From Styela clava (Eukaryota; Chordata; Ascidiacea; Stolidobranchia; Styelidae), in assembly GCF_964204865.1 (NCBI RefSeq), contig NC_135254.1, positions 8,623,001-8,687,000 of the forward strand: a DNA stretch of 64,000 nucleotides. The letters run 5' to 3'. The translations under genes were made by a program, and so were the position numbers. Below, piece by piece: positions 22,973 to 34,666 of this stretch (position 1 is its first letter; each line of letters opens with the position of its first letter). The notes under the pieces were generated by a model. The model searched no databases. It had not been told where the DNA came from and worked only from the letters and a program-made list of their open reading frames with translations.

Positions 22973-25018
22973 ACCTATATATCATGACCTTTTTAGGCAT
23001 TTTCAACTATGTTTAATCAAGATTGGTTCGAATATAAAGCTCTTAACCGCAGTCGATGCTGTGATACTGGCAAAATCGGCAACCCACCCGGTTGTCAATA
23101 GGACATATTTTTCTGTCCCATTCCCATACCTCAATAAAAATTGTTAAATTTAGGTTTAGCTTTTACTAAATTAACTACATGTACGAACAGACATGTAAAA
23201 CCACAACATTTACGAACTTCGTTAACTTTATATTCATAAATTTTATACATGTGTCTATCAGCCCCTTCACGAAGTGTATTGTTAATGCTGAATATATTTT
23301 GCTTATTATAACTAACAAAGAGATATGCTCAAATATATGGGCATGAAATCCATAACGAAATATTTTACCATCACCCCCCCCCCCCAAATCATACGGTTTT
23401 CGTGTCCCATGGGAAATACAAATGTGTGCTGTCCCGTCCCATCCCACGGGAATCCCATTCTCATGAATAACTGGAGCTGCAGAACGACAAAATGCGCGAT
23501 TGCGTAGGCCTAACGTAACTCGCGTAAAGTCATACACAATGTCGCGTTGCGTCAATGCATAATTGGACTTCTGGTCGTTACGCGAACTTGGCTTCTAATC
23601 GTTCACCGATTTTGTATCATTTTTAAAATCTTATGACATATAACAAATTAAGAAAAAGAATCCATAAAAAAAATTGTCAAAATTTACTGAAACAAAACAT
23701 TAGTAATGAGACTAAAAATAAGCTTACACAACTCATCAAAATTATAAAATAATGTCAATTATGAATGAAAGACTAAATAAGCTTCCAAATTAGATATTTC
23801 AGATCATCCGATAAATAATGGTTTAGAAGTTACATTGATTTAATATGACGGATATTACGAATTTTCAAACCGACGAATTCATGCGACACCGTGGGAGTTC
23901 AGGGTGAGAGAGTAGCGTCGTTCTGAGGATTCAGACTTCAAAGAGTATAGTTTGCATACAAAGTTAGTTCTTAAGTATAACTAGCTATCTATCTTACGAT
24001 TAATATTGGACGACTGAAAGCGCCATGCGTGTTCACTCGTTTCACAGAAAAGCATCTGAATAACAAAATGGGAGTGAACTAGGAATGTCTATAAATTAGT
24101 TATATTCGATTGAATTCTTGATTGCAGCCATCATTCACAATATTGATGGTTTAATAACCTATTTATAGATACTGACACATTACGACCAGACCAAAAATAT
24201 AAACTCCACTTAACATGTACCAACTGGTCACTGGGTAAATGCTTCCTCACTTTTTCTTTCATTTTGCTCTCTTTTGAAAAGCTTGTCATCCTCCCTTAAT
24301 TTCAAAAATTCTGTTTCATTCGTTTGCTAGTGATACGCGCAACTCGCTCTCTGGCTTCCATAAAGTTTGTAATTTCAAAATACCTTCATAAGCAACCATT
24401 GCAATACAACAATATTGATGAAAAATACGGGATATTAGTGATAGCACACACACGCAAACAATCCAAAAAATTTCCTTCTCGAAAACAATAAAATTCCTCG
24501 CTGGAAAAGATTTTCTTTCCTATTTGGGAAACACTGAACTGATTGAGAACAATGTTTACCTTAACCATTTCGCATTATCAAATTGAATCTCAAGAATATA
24601 TACACATATATGTCCGCTGATGGGTTTGATAATACATATTCAAAATATTACTTTATATTATGATAACATAATAGAGTTTAACAATGCTCTCGCTCATTAG
24701 TTTGATGTTGTTGCAGACAACGCGATGTAAGTTTGCAATTGCAACCGATTGTTATTAAAATATTTGCCAAGGTTTAAGGGTTAAAAGTTAAAAACGTAAA
24801 TGTTTGAAGAATGTGCAGGTGAGCGATAAATCAATATTATTTAGTCATTTTGCTGAGTTGCGCAAATATGGTAATCGCGGTGGCGCACATCCGTGCCACT
24901 GCTTCAGTAGATAATAATGAGATGATGGCATTCAGATGACACCTGTTTCAAATTTAAATTTTATGACAACAATTTTATGAGAGGGCCGATTACAAAAGGA
25001 TAAAATGGTTTACTTTAA
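22919..25018. repeat. Region R, tandem copy D2
   Basis: Longer copy of D1, including 'gacaccgtgggagttcaggg' (about 23884) and 'gcaaatatggtaatcgcggtgg' segment (about 24862). It retains the 24150-24640 segment lost from D1. Homologous DNA recurs at 40900-41900 and, inverted, at 46130-47310. Confidence 0.85.
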
Positions 25019-25455
25019 AAATAAACGTTCTTGCAATTTGGTGCGGCGCCACAACGAGGTTAGTACTTTTTGAATAAGAAGAGAATCCATGGAATTTTTT
25101 TTTAAATTGTTGTTGTTTCATAAAACGCTATTTATTTTAATTGGGACAATCGATTTCATTACTCAAAAAATCTCGTTACTAAGGGCTTTGTAATGCTTTA
25201 TCCAATTATTTTTCAACATATCCTCAACTTATGAGAAACATAGTAAATTGAGTCTCACCAAGTATGTTTTGCAAAATGGCACAAACTTATATTATGGTAA
25301 ATTTTTTTATATTTATTTTTGCATTTCTTCCTTTAGTAATAGAGTTATTTAGTTTCAATTATTGAGTGGAATCAAATTATAGGTTTGCAAACGAATTATA
25401 TGTCTCTCTCAATTTGATGAAATATATATATCAACATGGAAAAAGCAATAAAATT

Positions 25456-25614
25456 CGCGACATGCGACAGACTGTTGCTGTTGGAGTCATCAAGGAAACT
25501 ACCAAAAAGGCCGGGAATGTGAAAGAAACCAAGGCAGCAGCTAAGGCCAATAAAAAACAGGAGCAAAGAAGTGACTGGAAGCATCTGGCGCCCATCAACA
25601 GCTTGAATCCCTAA
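25456..25614 (+). pseudogene. eEF1A C-terminal fragment
   Basis: The frame reads RDMRQTVAVGVIK followed by a Lys/Ala-rich tail (KETKAAAKANKK). This is the conserved extreme C-terminus of translation elongation factor 1-alpha, normally preceded by FAV. Upstream of 25456 the similarity stops abruptly (KI instead of FAV) and no splice acceptor sits at the junction. Downstream the frame continues beyond the usual end for about 20 residues to a stop at 25612-25614. A 5'-truncated retrocopy or captured fragment is most likely. The open frame starts at 25366, but the first 30 residues are unrelated. No other eEF1A sequence is present nearby. Confidence 0.75.
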
Positions 25615-26159
25615 ATTAGAAATTTTTCCATCTATATCTTTGAACATATTTTGTGAGCTCTATCGTCATTTTCCTTTAGGACAACCATACCGGAATATGA
25701 TAGCGCCATTCATTATCGCTAAATCGAATCTCTTACATATATAATGCTTTTATGATTCTTGAATTGCATCCTGCCAAAGATTGTTGTCGCTCGATTTTTT
25801 GCAGTTTCCTTATATTGTACATCTACGTTAATCTAAAATGTTAAGCCAAGCGGTTCCCAACCTTTGTCGTTAAATTTCCCCCTTCGCCTATTTTGGAACA
25901 CTATTTCTCATTTGCTATGCATAAAAAATACGTTATTATCCAATCTTTAACGGGCGTTTAGCTAGTACTATGCACAAGTCGCTCTCCCGCTTTTGTACAG
26001 TTCAAGTAGTTTATACTCTTTGCATAATACATCAAGTTGAATGTCCGTAATAACTTTATACAACATTTATATTAATATAATTATGAAAAGCTGATCAAAA
26101 ATATGAAGTATTGTTTCGTTATTAAGTTCTCACGATATAACTGAAATGAGTAACTTTTT
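25615..26159. other. Unassigned spacer with hAT-end-like sequence
   Basis: 'caagcggttcccaacctttg' at about 25849-25869 resembles a hAT MITE terminus of the 16805 family. Nothing else supported. Confidence 0.4.
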
Positions 26160-27536
26160 TCGGCGCTCCAGAAGTGTGTGTACCAATATGGATGTAACTA
26201 ATTCTGTTCGTCTATTTTACATCAAGTTGTGTAAAGTAAAGATGTACCGATGTATCGGTATCGGCCATTTATCGGTATCGGTTAGATTAAGGCCGATATT
26301 TCCGATATATTTACCTTTTTGATATGGCCCAGAATGTTTTAAAAGATAAGTTGGAATACTACTTTTCAATTTATTTTTTATCTGGAGAGATCGTGAGCTA
26401 TGAGCCATACATGTCCCCACCCCCACGAGAGAATAGGATTCACGTGTTTTTAGCTATTTATCAGCCAAATTAGCTCAACTAATTTGGCTTTTTTCGCTGT
26501 CAAATTTTTACATTGACATTTTTAATATTACATAGTATTTATGAAGAAATATATCAACACGGCACATAACAAAATGCAACTAGGCGCCCAGTTTTAAATC
26601 ATACAGAGGAATTGGGGTCCTTATTAACGGCACATGGACTTTTGGCACGGGTATAAATTCTGACTGTTTGTCGTTAAGTACGAGCGTCATTTAGTCCGTC
26701 GACATCTATAAACTAAATTCCGACACAAATATCCATCTACGAAGGTATTAATTTTAATTTTGTTTAACTACACAATTTCTTTATAGATATATTGACCTGA
26801 CCGCCTAACCCTAGGGCCTAGACTGTCTCAAAAATATATGATAGCAATTGTATAATAATATAAAATAGTAAAGTAAAATAACATCCTCGACGGTTATAGG
26901 TAGGCTTTCTTTTGGTCGGTGCTGATTGATATTCTTTCATGTTGGCTTTGACTTATTGCGTCGACGATTACGATTAGCCGCGAAATAAAATATTTGTAAA
27001 ATGCTTTTAATTTGAACGTAGGACGGCGGCGCTAGAATGTGTGGGTGATATTCGATATTCTTTTAAACACGAATAACGGTATTCGAAGGTCGCGATATTA
27101 ACATTAAATTCAAATTGGACATCCCGGCTTTATGCGTTTCAATTGAACACCGAGATTACTAGCGTTACTGTACAATGTATCTTAATCAGTTAAAGCATAT
27201 GGATACCAAATATTAATTTCATATTATGTGATATATCTTTTTTTCGATCTGAAATAATGTGTACTATGAACAACGCTCAAAGACCATTGTTTTAAACCCG
27301 TCTGCCTTACACAACACACCTAATTAGGTAATAATTACATAGTATCGGTATCGGAGTATTGGTAATATCGGCCTTTTTGTAGTATCGGCGTATCGGTATC
27401 GGCGTTTCTAGGTGGTGTCGGCATCGGCGACAAAAGTGGTATCGTTACATCTCTAGTGTAAAAGGACTGAAGCCTATGGGCAGGGGGATATTCACTTGGC
27501 TAACACAGGCAGTCCCCGAACTCGTTATAGTATAGG
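26160..27536. mobile_element. MITE of the 15230 family split by a hAT element
   Basis: The left part (26160-26236, 'tcggcgctccagaagtgtgt') and right part (27456-27536, ending 'cagtccccgaactcgtta') together match the uninterrupted element at 15230-15370. The middle is the hAT insertion at 26237-27455. The right end of the MITE is truncated. Confidence 0.85.
26237..27455. mobile_element. hAT element, 'tatcggtatcgg' type, with 8-bp target duplication
   Basis: 1219-bp insertion. Left end 'taaagatgtaccgatgtatc', right end 'gtatcgttacatctcta' (reverse complement tagagatgtaacgatac). Both subterminal regions carry many TATCGG/CCGATA repeats, probable transposase-binding sites. Flanking octamers gtgtaaag (26229-26236) and gtgtaaaa (27456-27463) are the target duplication. 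The copy at 15230 shows the empty site. No transposase frame survives. Confidence 0.9.
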
Positions 27537-27719
27537 GTTCTTGCTGTTGTTCCCTAAACTCCGCGTGCCGAGACCTCGCTTCCTTATTTATGTTGTGTAA
27601 TGTATTAAAATCCAATAGCAATAAAACAGTATAAAATAGATAAAACACTAAAAGAACTTAACTTGATTGAGTAATAATGCTGGAAGCGGCTGAATTGAGT
27701 GAGGGTTGAGCGTTGGAAG

Positions 27720-28305
27720 CAGTGGCGTAGCCAGCCCAAAATTTTAGGAGAGGGCAAAATTTGAAAATTTAAGAAATTATATTGGGTTTAAAACACCGTT
27801 CTTCAAGCGCCCGTTCTTCAAGCGCAAAACAACAACAGTTGGTCACCAAGCAAACTGATTCAATTACTCAGCTGGATTTTTGTGAATACAAAATCCATTA
27901 ATAAACAATTTTTCATTTGAAACAACAAATATTAACAACGCAATTTGAATAAGTAAAATACATCGCCCCAATTAAAAGTCCATCCTTCGCTTCCCGCCAA
28001 CTATGCTCGACACAACTCGATTAATTTTCTCCTCGGTGACCATTTCACGGTGACAGTGAAGCACACACAAAACAGAAAGGCGATTGGACGTCATTGATGA
28101 GCGCAGCCATGTCTTTACCCGTTTCATGCATGAGAAAGACCGCTCAGCCTCAACGGTGGTTGCTAGTAGCGTCATACCGATCTGTATTGCGGTGTACACG
28201 CTTGACGAGACAAGATGCCACAAAACTGGTGGATTAGGAATGGAATTCTTGAAAATTTTGGGGGGGGGGGCATGGCCCCTCTGCCATGGCCCCTCTGTTT
28301 TCCTT
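27720..28305. mobile_element. Deleted hAT element with transposase C-terminus
   Basis: Left end 'cagtggcgtagccagcc' is a common hAT terminus; on the right 'ggggggggggcatggcccct' corresponds to the usual inner right end, but the final terminal repeat is missing. The interior retains only the end of a transposase gene on the minus strand (27972-28223). Confidence 0.8.
27972..28223 (-). pseudogene. hAT transposase, C-terminal dimerisation region remnant
   Basis: The minus-strand frame contains EAERSFSCMKRVKTWLRSSM followed by TSNRLSVLCVLHCHREM. This is the diagnostic hAT C-terminal (hATC) dimerisation motif, of the ZMYM/P52rIPK-like transposase group. The DDE catalytic domain and zinc finger are missing, so it cannot act as a transposase. 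The frame is open for 83 residues and ends at TGA near 27972. Confidence 0.85.
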
Positions 28306-28560
28306 GTGATCTATCTTTACTATGTATTGTTCATTATTACTTATCGATCTCGATCGGTAAGTATGTTGATATACATTTGTCTGTTTGTTTGTTTGTTTTT
28401 TAGACACTTTCGTATATGTTATTATGCGATATCAAACGAAAGCGAGGTTAAATCTGCTCCAAATGTTGCAAGTTCATTCATCATATTTCCTCCCATTGGA
28501 TTTTGGATGAATTATGTCGTTTAATTAGCGAGTTATTAATCAAGTAGTGATGGGACACGC
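28306..28560. repeat. Dispersed repeat with TTTG microsatellite
   Basis: 'ttacttatcgatctcgatcg', 'tctgtttgtttgtttg' and 'ggatgaattatgtcgtttaa' recur in inverted orientation at 35776-36010 ('cgatcaagatcgatgagtaa', 'aacataattcatcc'). Probably a non-autonomous DNA transposon with an internal tetranucleotide tract; ends not defined. Confidence 0.6.
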
Positions 28561-30419
28561 GGTGTCGCTATTGAGTCAGAGCGAAGGAATCGAAACCGCT
28601 GATCGACAAGTCGGCGTTCTCCGATCGCTATCTAGATCGCTTGGTATTTATGCATGCTTTTTGTTTCATTTCAGTTTTGAAAACTTTTTATTGTTCAGCT
28701 CAATAATAATAACATGTTAATTAAAAATATAGAAATATGTGATCGTCTGTCTGATCTATCAAGTCTATATTTCTCAAAATCCCGCATCACGCTGGCCAAA
28801 AAAAAAAATCATTTCAAAACGAGACTGTTAGAGAACGTTTGCATTGTTCAATTTCCGTTCGGTAATACTTTAGTGCTCCAAGATGGAGCTATTTATTCAA
28901 CATTGATTTCTTCACTTTAAATTTTGTTTCCTATTTATTTTTCAGATGAAAATCATGTGTCTTCCTGTTACTCAAATGTTATCATCTTGTGTTTTCAAAC
29001 TAATAAAATAAACATTCGAGTTTCGTACATCTTGTGTGGATGTCTTGGTTAGTTGAGATATATTGGGTGGTATATGACACTTAGAACCGATATTATGTTC
29101 TCCTTTTCGACCAATCCACCAGTTCAAATCTCTTTTCTTGATATATTATTAGATATATCACGTATAGGGTAAGTGAGTATTCCCAATTAAAAATTTTCCA
29201 ACTCATTTGTTTTGTACACACTGCTTTTACTCGATCAACTTTTGTGTAGCGGTTCACTGGCCAATGTAAGCTTATAAAATGGGATTGGTATACAATTTTT
29301 CGATGATTCATGAAGTTTTTTATGGGAATGCTCCTCGTTCACTTGATGCTCGTGCTTCTTAAAGTTTGGACGCTTTCACAAACGTTATTACTTTTTTCTC
29401 TTCCAAGAGAATTCCGAAGAAGACTGAAAATTCTCTGTGAATCAGAAATTTTTGTTCGTTGCGCTTCTTGTATGTTTTAATTCAGAAATCACAAACTCAT
29501 TGTACGTCTGCATAATAGCCAGCTATGTACGATGATGTTAATCAAGTTTTCTCAAAACTGAGCAGAGTATCAATTGGTCGACTAGGTAAATACAAACAAA
29601 ACAAAAAACATTGTTGCCCGTTGGCTATTTGAATCTGGCCCGGCTGATACTGCCACAGCTAAACTAAAATCTAATTTGTTGTTTTAGCTAGAAAATAGCT
29701 CATGAAATTTGTTAAGATTGCGATTGCATTTAGATTTGGCACGAGGCTCACTGTTTTCCACTTCTATTCATAAAATGTAACTTTTTACATCACCCTTACA
29801 TGGCCAGCCGGTCTAGGCGGGCAAAATTTTGGCCCCTGGTATAAAAATCTTCCAACCGCTGATCTAGTGGGTTGAAAACAGACACTCTTTGATCTAAAAA
29901 CCATCTGCTGGTCGTCGGTTTTCAAATAAATGTTTCGCTCGTACCCAATCTTTCAATTTAATATAGCAAGTATATTTCTGTATAAAAAGATTGCGTTGAA
30001 ACAAATTTCGCAGTGTCACTGGCATTTCCACAATTATTACACACAGAAGTTTTTATAATGGCCAATTGTTGCGTAAAATCTGAATAAAACTTCAAAACCA
30101 GATTATTCTATCGATTCTGTTACTATTATTCTCACGTCACACATTATGATTTTCACATAGCATCAGAAGCGAGTCCATTACATATACCAAACGAACACAT
30201 ATCGCTCATGCGCACACCTCATGTTTGATAAAACGCGCAAAATACGGATATCCGTTTTCTAGAATAATCTAAATCACGGGCCACATAACATTGAAACCAC
30301 GTTTGCCCAATTTTTCTTTGTTTTCATAGTTATCATTTATTTATATTCCATATAGTTAATTATTCGGTTACACTAGCATTTGTTGATTGCCGCATTACAG
30401 TACTGCTTAATTCTTTTTG
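28561..30419. other. Unassigned spacer
   Basis: AT-rich; open frames at 28714-28920 and 29093-29311 have no supported identity. 'ggccagccggtctaggcgggcaaa' segment near 29801 resembles a hAT MITE end. Nothing else seen. Confidence 0.4.
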
Positions 30420-30911
30420 TTTGAAATTATCCACTTACTAAATAACTTGACGAAACGAACAACAAAATATTCTTGAACCTACAGAAAGGCGAAGAATAGG
30501 ATAAAATAATAGGTATAGGTTGTGGAATTTATTTTTGAAGCAATTGCTGTTTAATAATGATGAATCAAATTAAAAATACAACGCAAACAATACGAATTAT
30601 AAATATCGTCAATGTTTGTGATTCTTTCATCTTCTAGTTTATAGAATAATGTAAAAATATCGATATAATAAAATGGCCATCGAGTTTTTTCTGAAATGAA
30701 AAATATGTAAGTAAGTTGATGGCCACCTCATCCGTCAGTATTCAGAGAAAAATGAATCTTAAAGTTCTTTTATAATATTCTTTTCAACTAAAATGTTCAA
30801 TTCGCAATAACACAATGCGGTATTTTTTTAAATTAACAATTTGTAAAACATAAAAATGATTTTTATACTAAAAAGTACTTACTGTTCGTAAAACTTGTGT
30901 CAACATTCCCA

Positions 30912-31711
30912 CTATTCTTGAGGGTGGGGAAACTGAGCTGAAATATGTTATGAGTTGAATTTAATTAAAATTGATGCGATATTAGAATGATTATATAGCC
31001 TACATGTGAAGCTTGCAAGCTTATGCTTTTTGACTGTTCGTGTTACTGAAGCATTTACTGAAATAGTGTCGATGTTGTATAACGCAAAAATTCACACAAT
31101 GTCTTGCTCAGCCTCATTAGTGTAATAAAAGGGGTACTCCCGAAGTATGTAAACCAAGATGGCGGACACCTCAACGTAGTATGTGTACCGGTTAGGGTTA
31201 GGCCATAGTTTCAGGTACAAAATACAAATACCACGGGAGTCACTTGGCTAGTCACCGAACTCGTAATGGACCTAAAAATGAGGAAAATTGGAATAAAATT
31301 ATGGCCTAACCCTAACCTGGTACACATACTACGCCCCAGTGTCAGCCATCTTGGTTCACATTCTTTGGGAGCACCATAAAAAATAATATAACGCCATAGT
31401 CACACATAAAAAATGTATAGTTTTGATATTGAATGAGACAAGTAGCCATAGGCCGCACCACTCTCACTTCATTTGAAAATTCGATCAAATAATACATTAG
31501 TCGGGGAATGCGTTGCTTTTGCTGTGTGGAATTTAAAAAGATCCTTTTAATGTATTTGTATTGTAATGACATTTGATTTTCAGATTTAGTTCTACAATTT
31601 TTTCCCGCTTTACTCACGGCCTGAGAATCCTACTTTTATGATCTTCTGACCGAAAATAAAAGCATATAGCATTAGTGCCATCACAGCATAATAGTAAATT
31701 GTCTTTTTCAT
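30912..31711 (-). CDS. Short signal-anchor/secreted peptide, copy B
   Basis: Paralogue of the gene at 3029-3572; 39 residues. Coding exons 31618-31711 (within exon 31618-31738, preceded by acceptor aaatcttttcag) and 30912-30937 (within exon 30883-30937, acceptor acatatttcag), joined in phase 1. MKKT is followed by a Tyr/Met/Leu-rich hydrophobic segment (I5-F20), a short basic linker and a tail PQFPHPQE before TAG. Exon lengths, splice sites and the PQFPHP tail match copy A, while the linker differs (GQKIIKV against NNGNPKG). A MITE (31131-31375) has inserted in the intron. Product is likely cleaved or membrane-anchored; no function is assigned. Confidence 0.45.
31131..31375. mobile_element. 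Complete MITE in block B intron
   Basis: 245 bp with long imperfect inverted ends: left 'gtactcccgaagtatgtaaa' then 'ccaagatggcgga', right 'cagccatcttggttcacatt' then 'ctttgggagcacc'. Flanked by the direct repeat ataaaa. Block A at about 3365-3372 ('gtgtaatggaatt') shows the site without insertion. Interior shared with 2547-2730 and 15230-15444. Confidence 0.85.
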
Positions 31712-32063
31712 TGTTGAATTCTGAAGCGAAAGCTGTTTCTGAAAAGATTTAATATGCCTTTTTTGTTAAAATGAAAACGAAACGAAAATCAGCAATTTTA
31801 CATCCAAGACTTGACCTGCTTAATTTCGTTTCGGGATATATAAATAACAGGTAATTAGATTTTATTATTGTAATATTTTTTGAAAATAAAATACACAAAA
31901 TTTGAAAACATTTTTATTAAGTGGAGTGTCTCATTTAAACAAAGAAACCTACAATTAATGTTACAGCCGTTCACTGCGGCGCCATAAAGAGTTATCAAAC
32001 ATTTATTGAGCCGCTAGCATGCATTCGTTGCTGCGTTACTGATATCAAATACTACCTCTATGT

Positions 32064-32867
32064 CATGGATGGCGGACCACGAACCCGCGGGTCACAAAGT
32101 GATTCATCGCGTTCTATTCGTGACCCGCCAAAGCATGAATAAAATGAAAAAATACTAACATATCAGTGATAAAAATTGATAAAACCGGCCTTAAATTAAT
32201 CTAACATTAACTAAACTACCGTCAGTTGGGAAGTCAGGGCTACGATAGCTTATATTCAAATTGTTAATTTCCGGTATGGTAATCGTCAAAATCCCTAATC
32301 TTTGACGCATGTCTGCACCGTTGTGTGCCATTATTCAGCTATTGGCTCTGACATCGTTTATGACATAACAATGTAATTGATGTTCATTTCTCGCAACGTC
32401 TTGTATTTTTCGGAAGTTCATCTGCAGACTGTTTTAGGGGTTATACGAGAACTAGATGCTACTTTGCATTTTATTAGTTTCTCGCCTACAATGCCGTTGA
32501 GAATACAAAATCTTTCAGACTTGAAATAAAAACCTAGAAATCTGAAATTACAATGGGGCAGTGTAAAAGTGCTTTAATGTGATTGGAAGCTGATCGAAAA
32601 ATATGAGACTATTAGAGTGGAATCCCTCCAAACTATTTGGAACCATAAAATAATTTGCGCAAAAATAATTTCGTACTCTAATTTCATAAAATCGAGTGCC
32701 ATAAAAAGTCCCTGATAGAAGAGCTGTATAAGTTTCTGTGTTTGTATTTGTTTCAGGAGTTTCCTATAGATACAAACATTGATTAAATATCTGTGACCCA
32801 CTCTCTTCTGTTCCGCGATAAAAATATAATTTTTGACCCATTCATTGAAAAAAGTTCGCCATCCCTG
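32064..32867. mobile_element. hAT element, 804 bp, non-autonomous
   Basis: Left end 'catggatggcggacc', right end 'agttcgccatccctg' (reverse complement cagggatggcgaact). Flanks ctctatgt (32056-32063) and ctttatat (32868-32875) agree at six of eight positions. Block A shows the pre-insertion sequence 'cttctatgtttagagaaa' at about 3910-3927. No transposase frame. Fragments of the same family lie at 1100-1466 and 1891-2010. Confidence 0.85.
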
Positions 32868-33039
32868 CTTTATATTTAGAGAAACTTCTGAGAAGTTCTT
32901 GCTAAATTTTCTGCCATAGAAATTATTTAAATAAATTTCGATTTGAACAAAGAAAAGCTCTATCTACTAATTGTAGAGCTTTGACAGACATTTTTCAAAG
33001 CATACAAATCTTTTGGCCAAAACTACAGACTACACTCAC

Positions 33040-33160
33040 CTCAAAACAGCTTATGTTTCGAAAACCATTAATCGAAGAAAGATTCGAAGTTTATTGCAAG
33101 ACCTCTTCCTCAGACTGATGAGAATTGTGTTGTTGTCTCTGTATTATGTAGCCTTGCTAT
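33040..33160 (-). other. Probable 5' leader exon of peptide gene B
   Basis: Minus-strand exon edge TTTTGAG with a GTGAGT donor at 33034-33039, conserved with 4093 in block A. Consistent with a non-coding first exon; 5' limit unknown. Confidence 0.35.
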
Positions 33161-34303
33161 GTGCGGTTTCACATACAATGTAATGGAAAAGCATGTAAAA
33201 GAGTTTGCTGTATTCAAATTATTGTAATGTCATCATACCATTGTAATATATCAAAGAAGAAGTGGTCAAAGATATATTCTATTATTATGACTAGTTCATT
33301 CTTCACAACGCATGCTTTATCTAGTTTTTATGATTATGAACCACATAGTATTTCCAGCATTACTTTCTCGTTTTTTTTTCTTCATACAACTCATTTCGGC
33401 CTGAACGTGTCGTCTCAATCACGATGGGATGGATGTCTGCCTGGCATGTTTTTGTTTTTTCTACCTCGAGCTGTCTGAGTCCCAAAGTCATGCACTTCAT
33501 GTCGAAGTTAAGTATGGCAAGGATATAATTGTAGGAGCTGGGAACCATGCTATATCGATCAAGGGTGATTTTCCAATCTTCCCCTCAAGGACACAATATT
33601 CATCGACAACATAAATATCGACGGTTGTTATATATGGCTCTTACGGAAAGGTTGATGGATCAATAGTTCAACAAACCAATCACGCAAATTATGCAGAATT
33701 ACGACCCCCATCGCTCTCTGTAATTTTGGGAATTTCAAGTTAATTTGGTGACTACGACACATAATTATTGTCGTAATAAGACAACAAAATAAGCATTCAA
33801 ACAAACAATATGCAAAAATATAAAGTGTATTGCATGTCGATTTAAATTGTACACTACCGTTAAGCATTGAAGTACTGACTAACATATATCACAATTACTA
33901 TTTTCAAAATTTATGCAAAAACTAATAATACCTTGTATTTCAACTACAAAGATTTAGGAGACAAAAATTGTTAGTTAAAGCGACCCTCATTCAGTGCACT
34001 CTTTTGTACACGGAACATATAGTTATTAACTCTTTCATTATATAAGGTTTGCCATCTCAGCAGCATATAGCTATTAGCTACATGATCTATGAAAGCGATT
34101 TCGTTATACACGCTATAATACATGGCAGCATGTTTAAAATGAATCACTGCCCAAATTACAAATTTGTTAATGCTTTGCGCGTACTTGCATGATATGTATC
34201 CGTTGATGTTGTGTGTATGACTTTCGGATAGACATTCTCCAACATGAATTGCTAAATAATTGTCTTGTTTATATTGTTTATTTATATAATCCGTGTATAA
34301 ATT

Positions 34304-34365
34304 TCAATAAAGTAATAAGATAAGATGTTCCATAAGAAATAACATTTCTTGATTACTGACGCTAT
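34304..34365 (-). pseudogene. Stray terminal exon homologous to peptide gene G5
   Basis: After an acceptor (attgcctatgcag) the phase-1 frame reads SVSNQEMLFLMEHLILLLY then TGA. It aligns at DNA and protein level with the last exon of the gene at 62009-62576 (NADNLHDQEILFHGKS), sharing 'atcaagaaat(t/g)ttatttc'. No matching upstream exons were found between 34366 and 34660, so it is a partial copy or the end of a gene I cannot resolve. Downstream flank 34270-34300 also matches the G5 3' flank at about 61960. Confidence 0.45.
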
Positions 34366-34666
34366 CTGCATAGGCAATGGAATTCGTAAAAGAAATCATG
34401 AGAAAATCAGAATTTGAACACGTACATTGCCGTTCACAACAAACTCAACCGTTGAGAGATTTTTTCTAACTCGTAAATCATATTTTTATTCAAAGCTTCA
34501 TTCGTTAAAAGCTCACAACTAGTTATTGTTTGGTCGCGGTTGACTAATATGAAAATCACAGTAATTAAATAACAAAATATTTCCCTCGATGTCAATAAAA
34601 CATATAAAATGTGATTACATGAATTAAACAAAGACAATATTTTTTCAAATAAAGTTGAAAACAGAG

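Larger units (their letters stand above)
30420..34330. repeat. Segmental duplication block B
   Basis: Second copy of block A (2040-5640), same orientation, about 28 kb away. It lacks the hAT MITE of block A (4514-4824) but carries two private insertions, a MITE at 31131-31375 and a hAT element at 32064-32867, both absent from A. Confidence 0.85.

Noticed and set aside
23175-23555. 126-codon minus open frame in region R
   Set aside because: The tandem copy D1 does not keep the same frame, and it crosses a homopolymer C tract and repeat sequence.
28084-28524. 146-codon plus open frame
   Set aside because: Antisense to the hAT transposase remnant, then read-through into a dispersed repeat.
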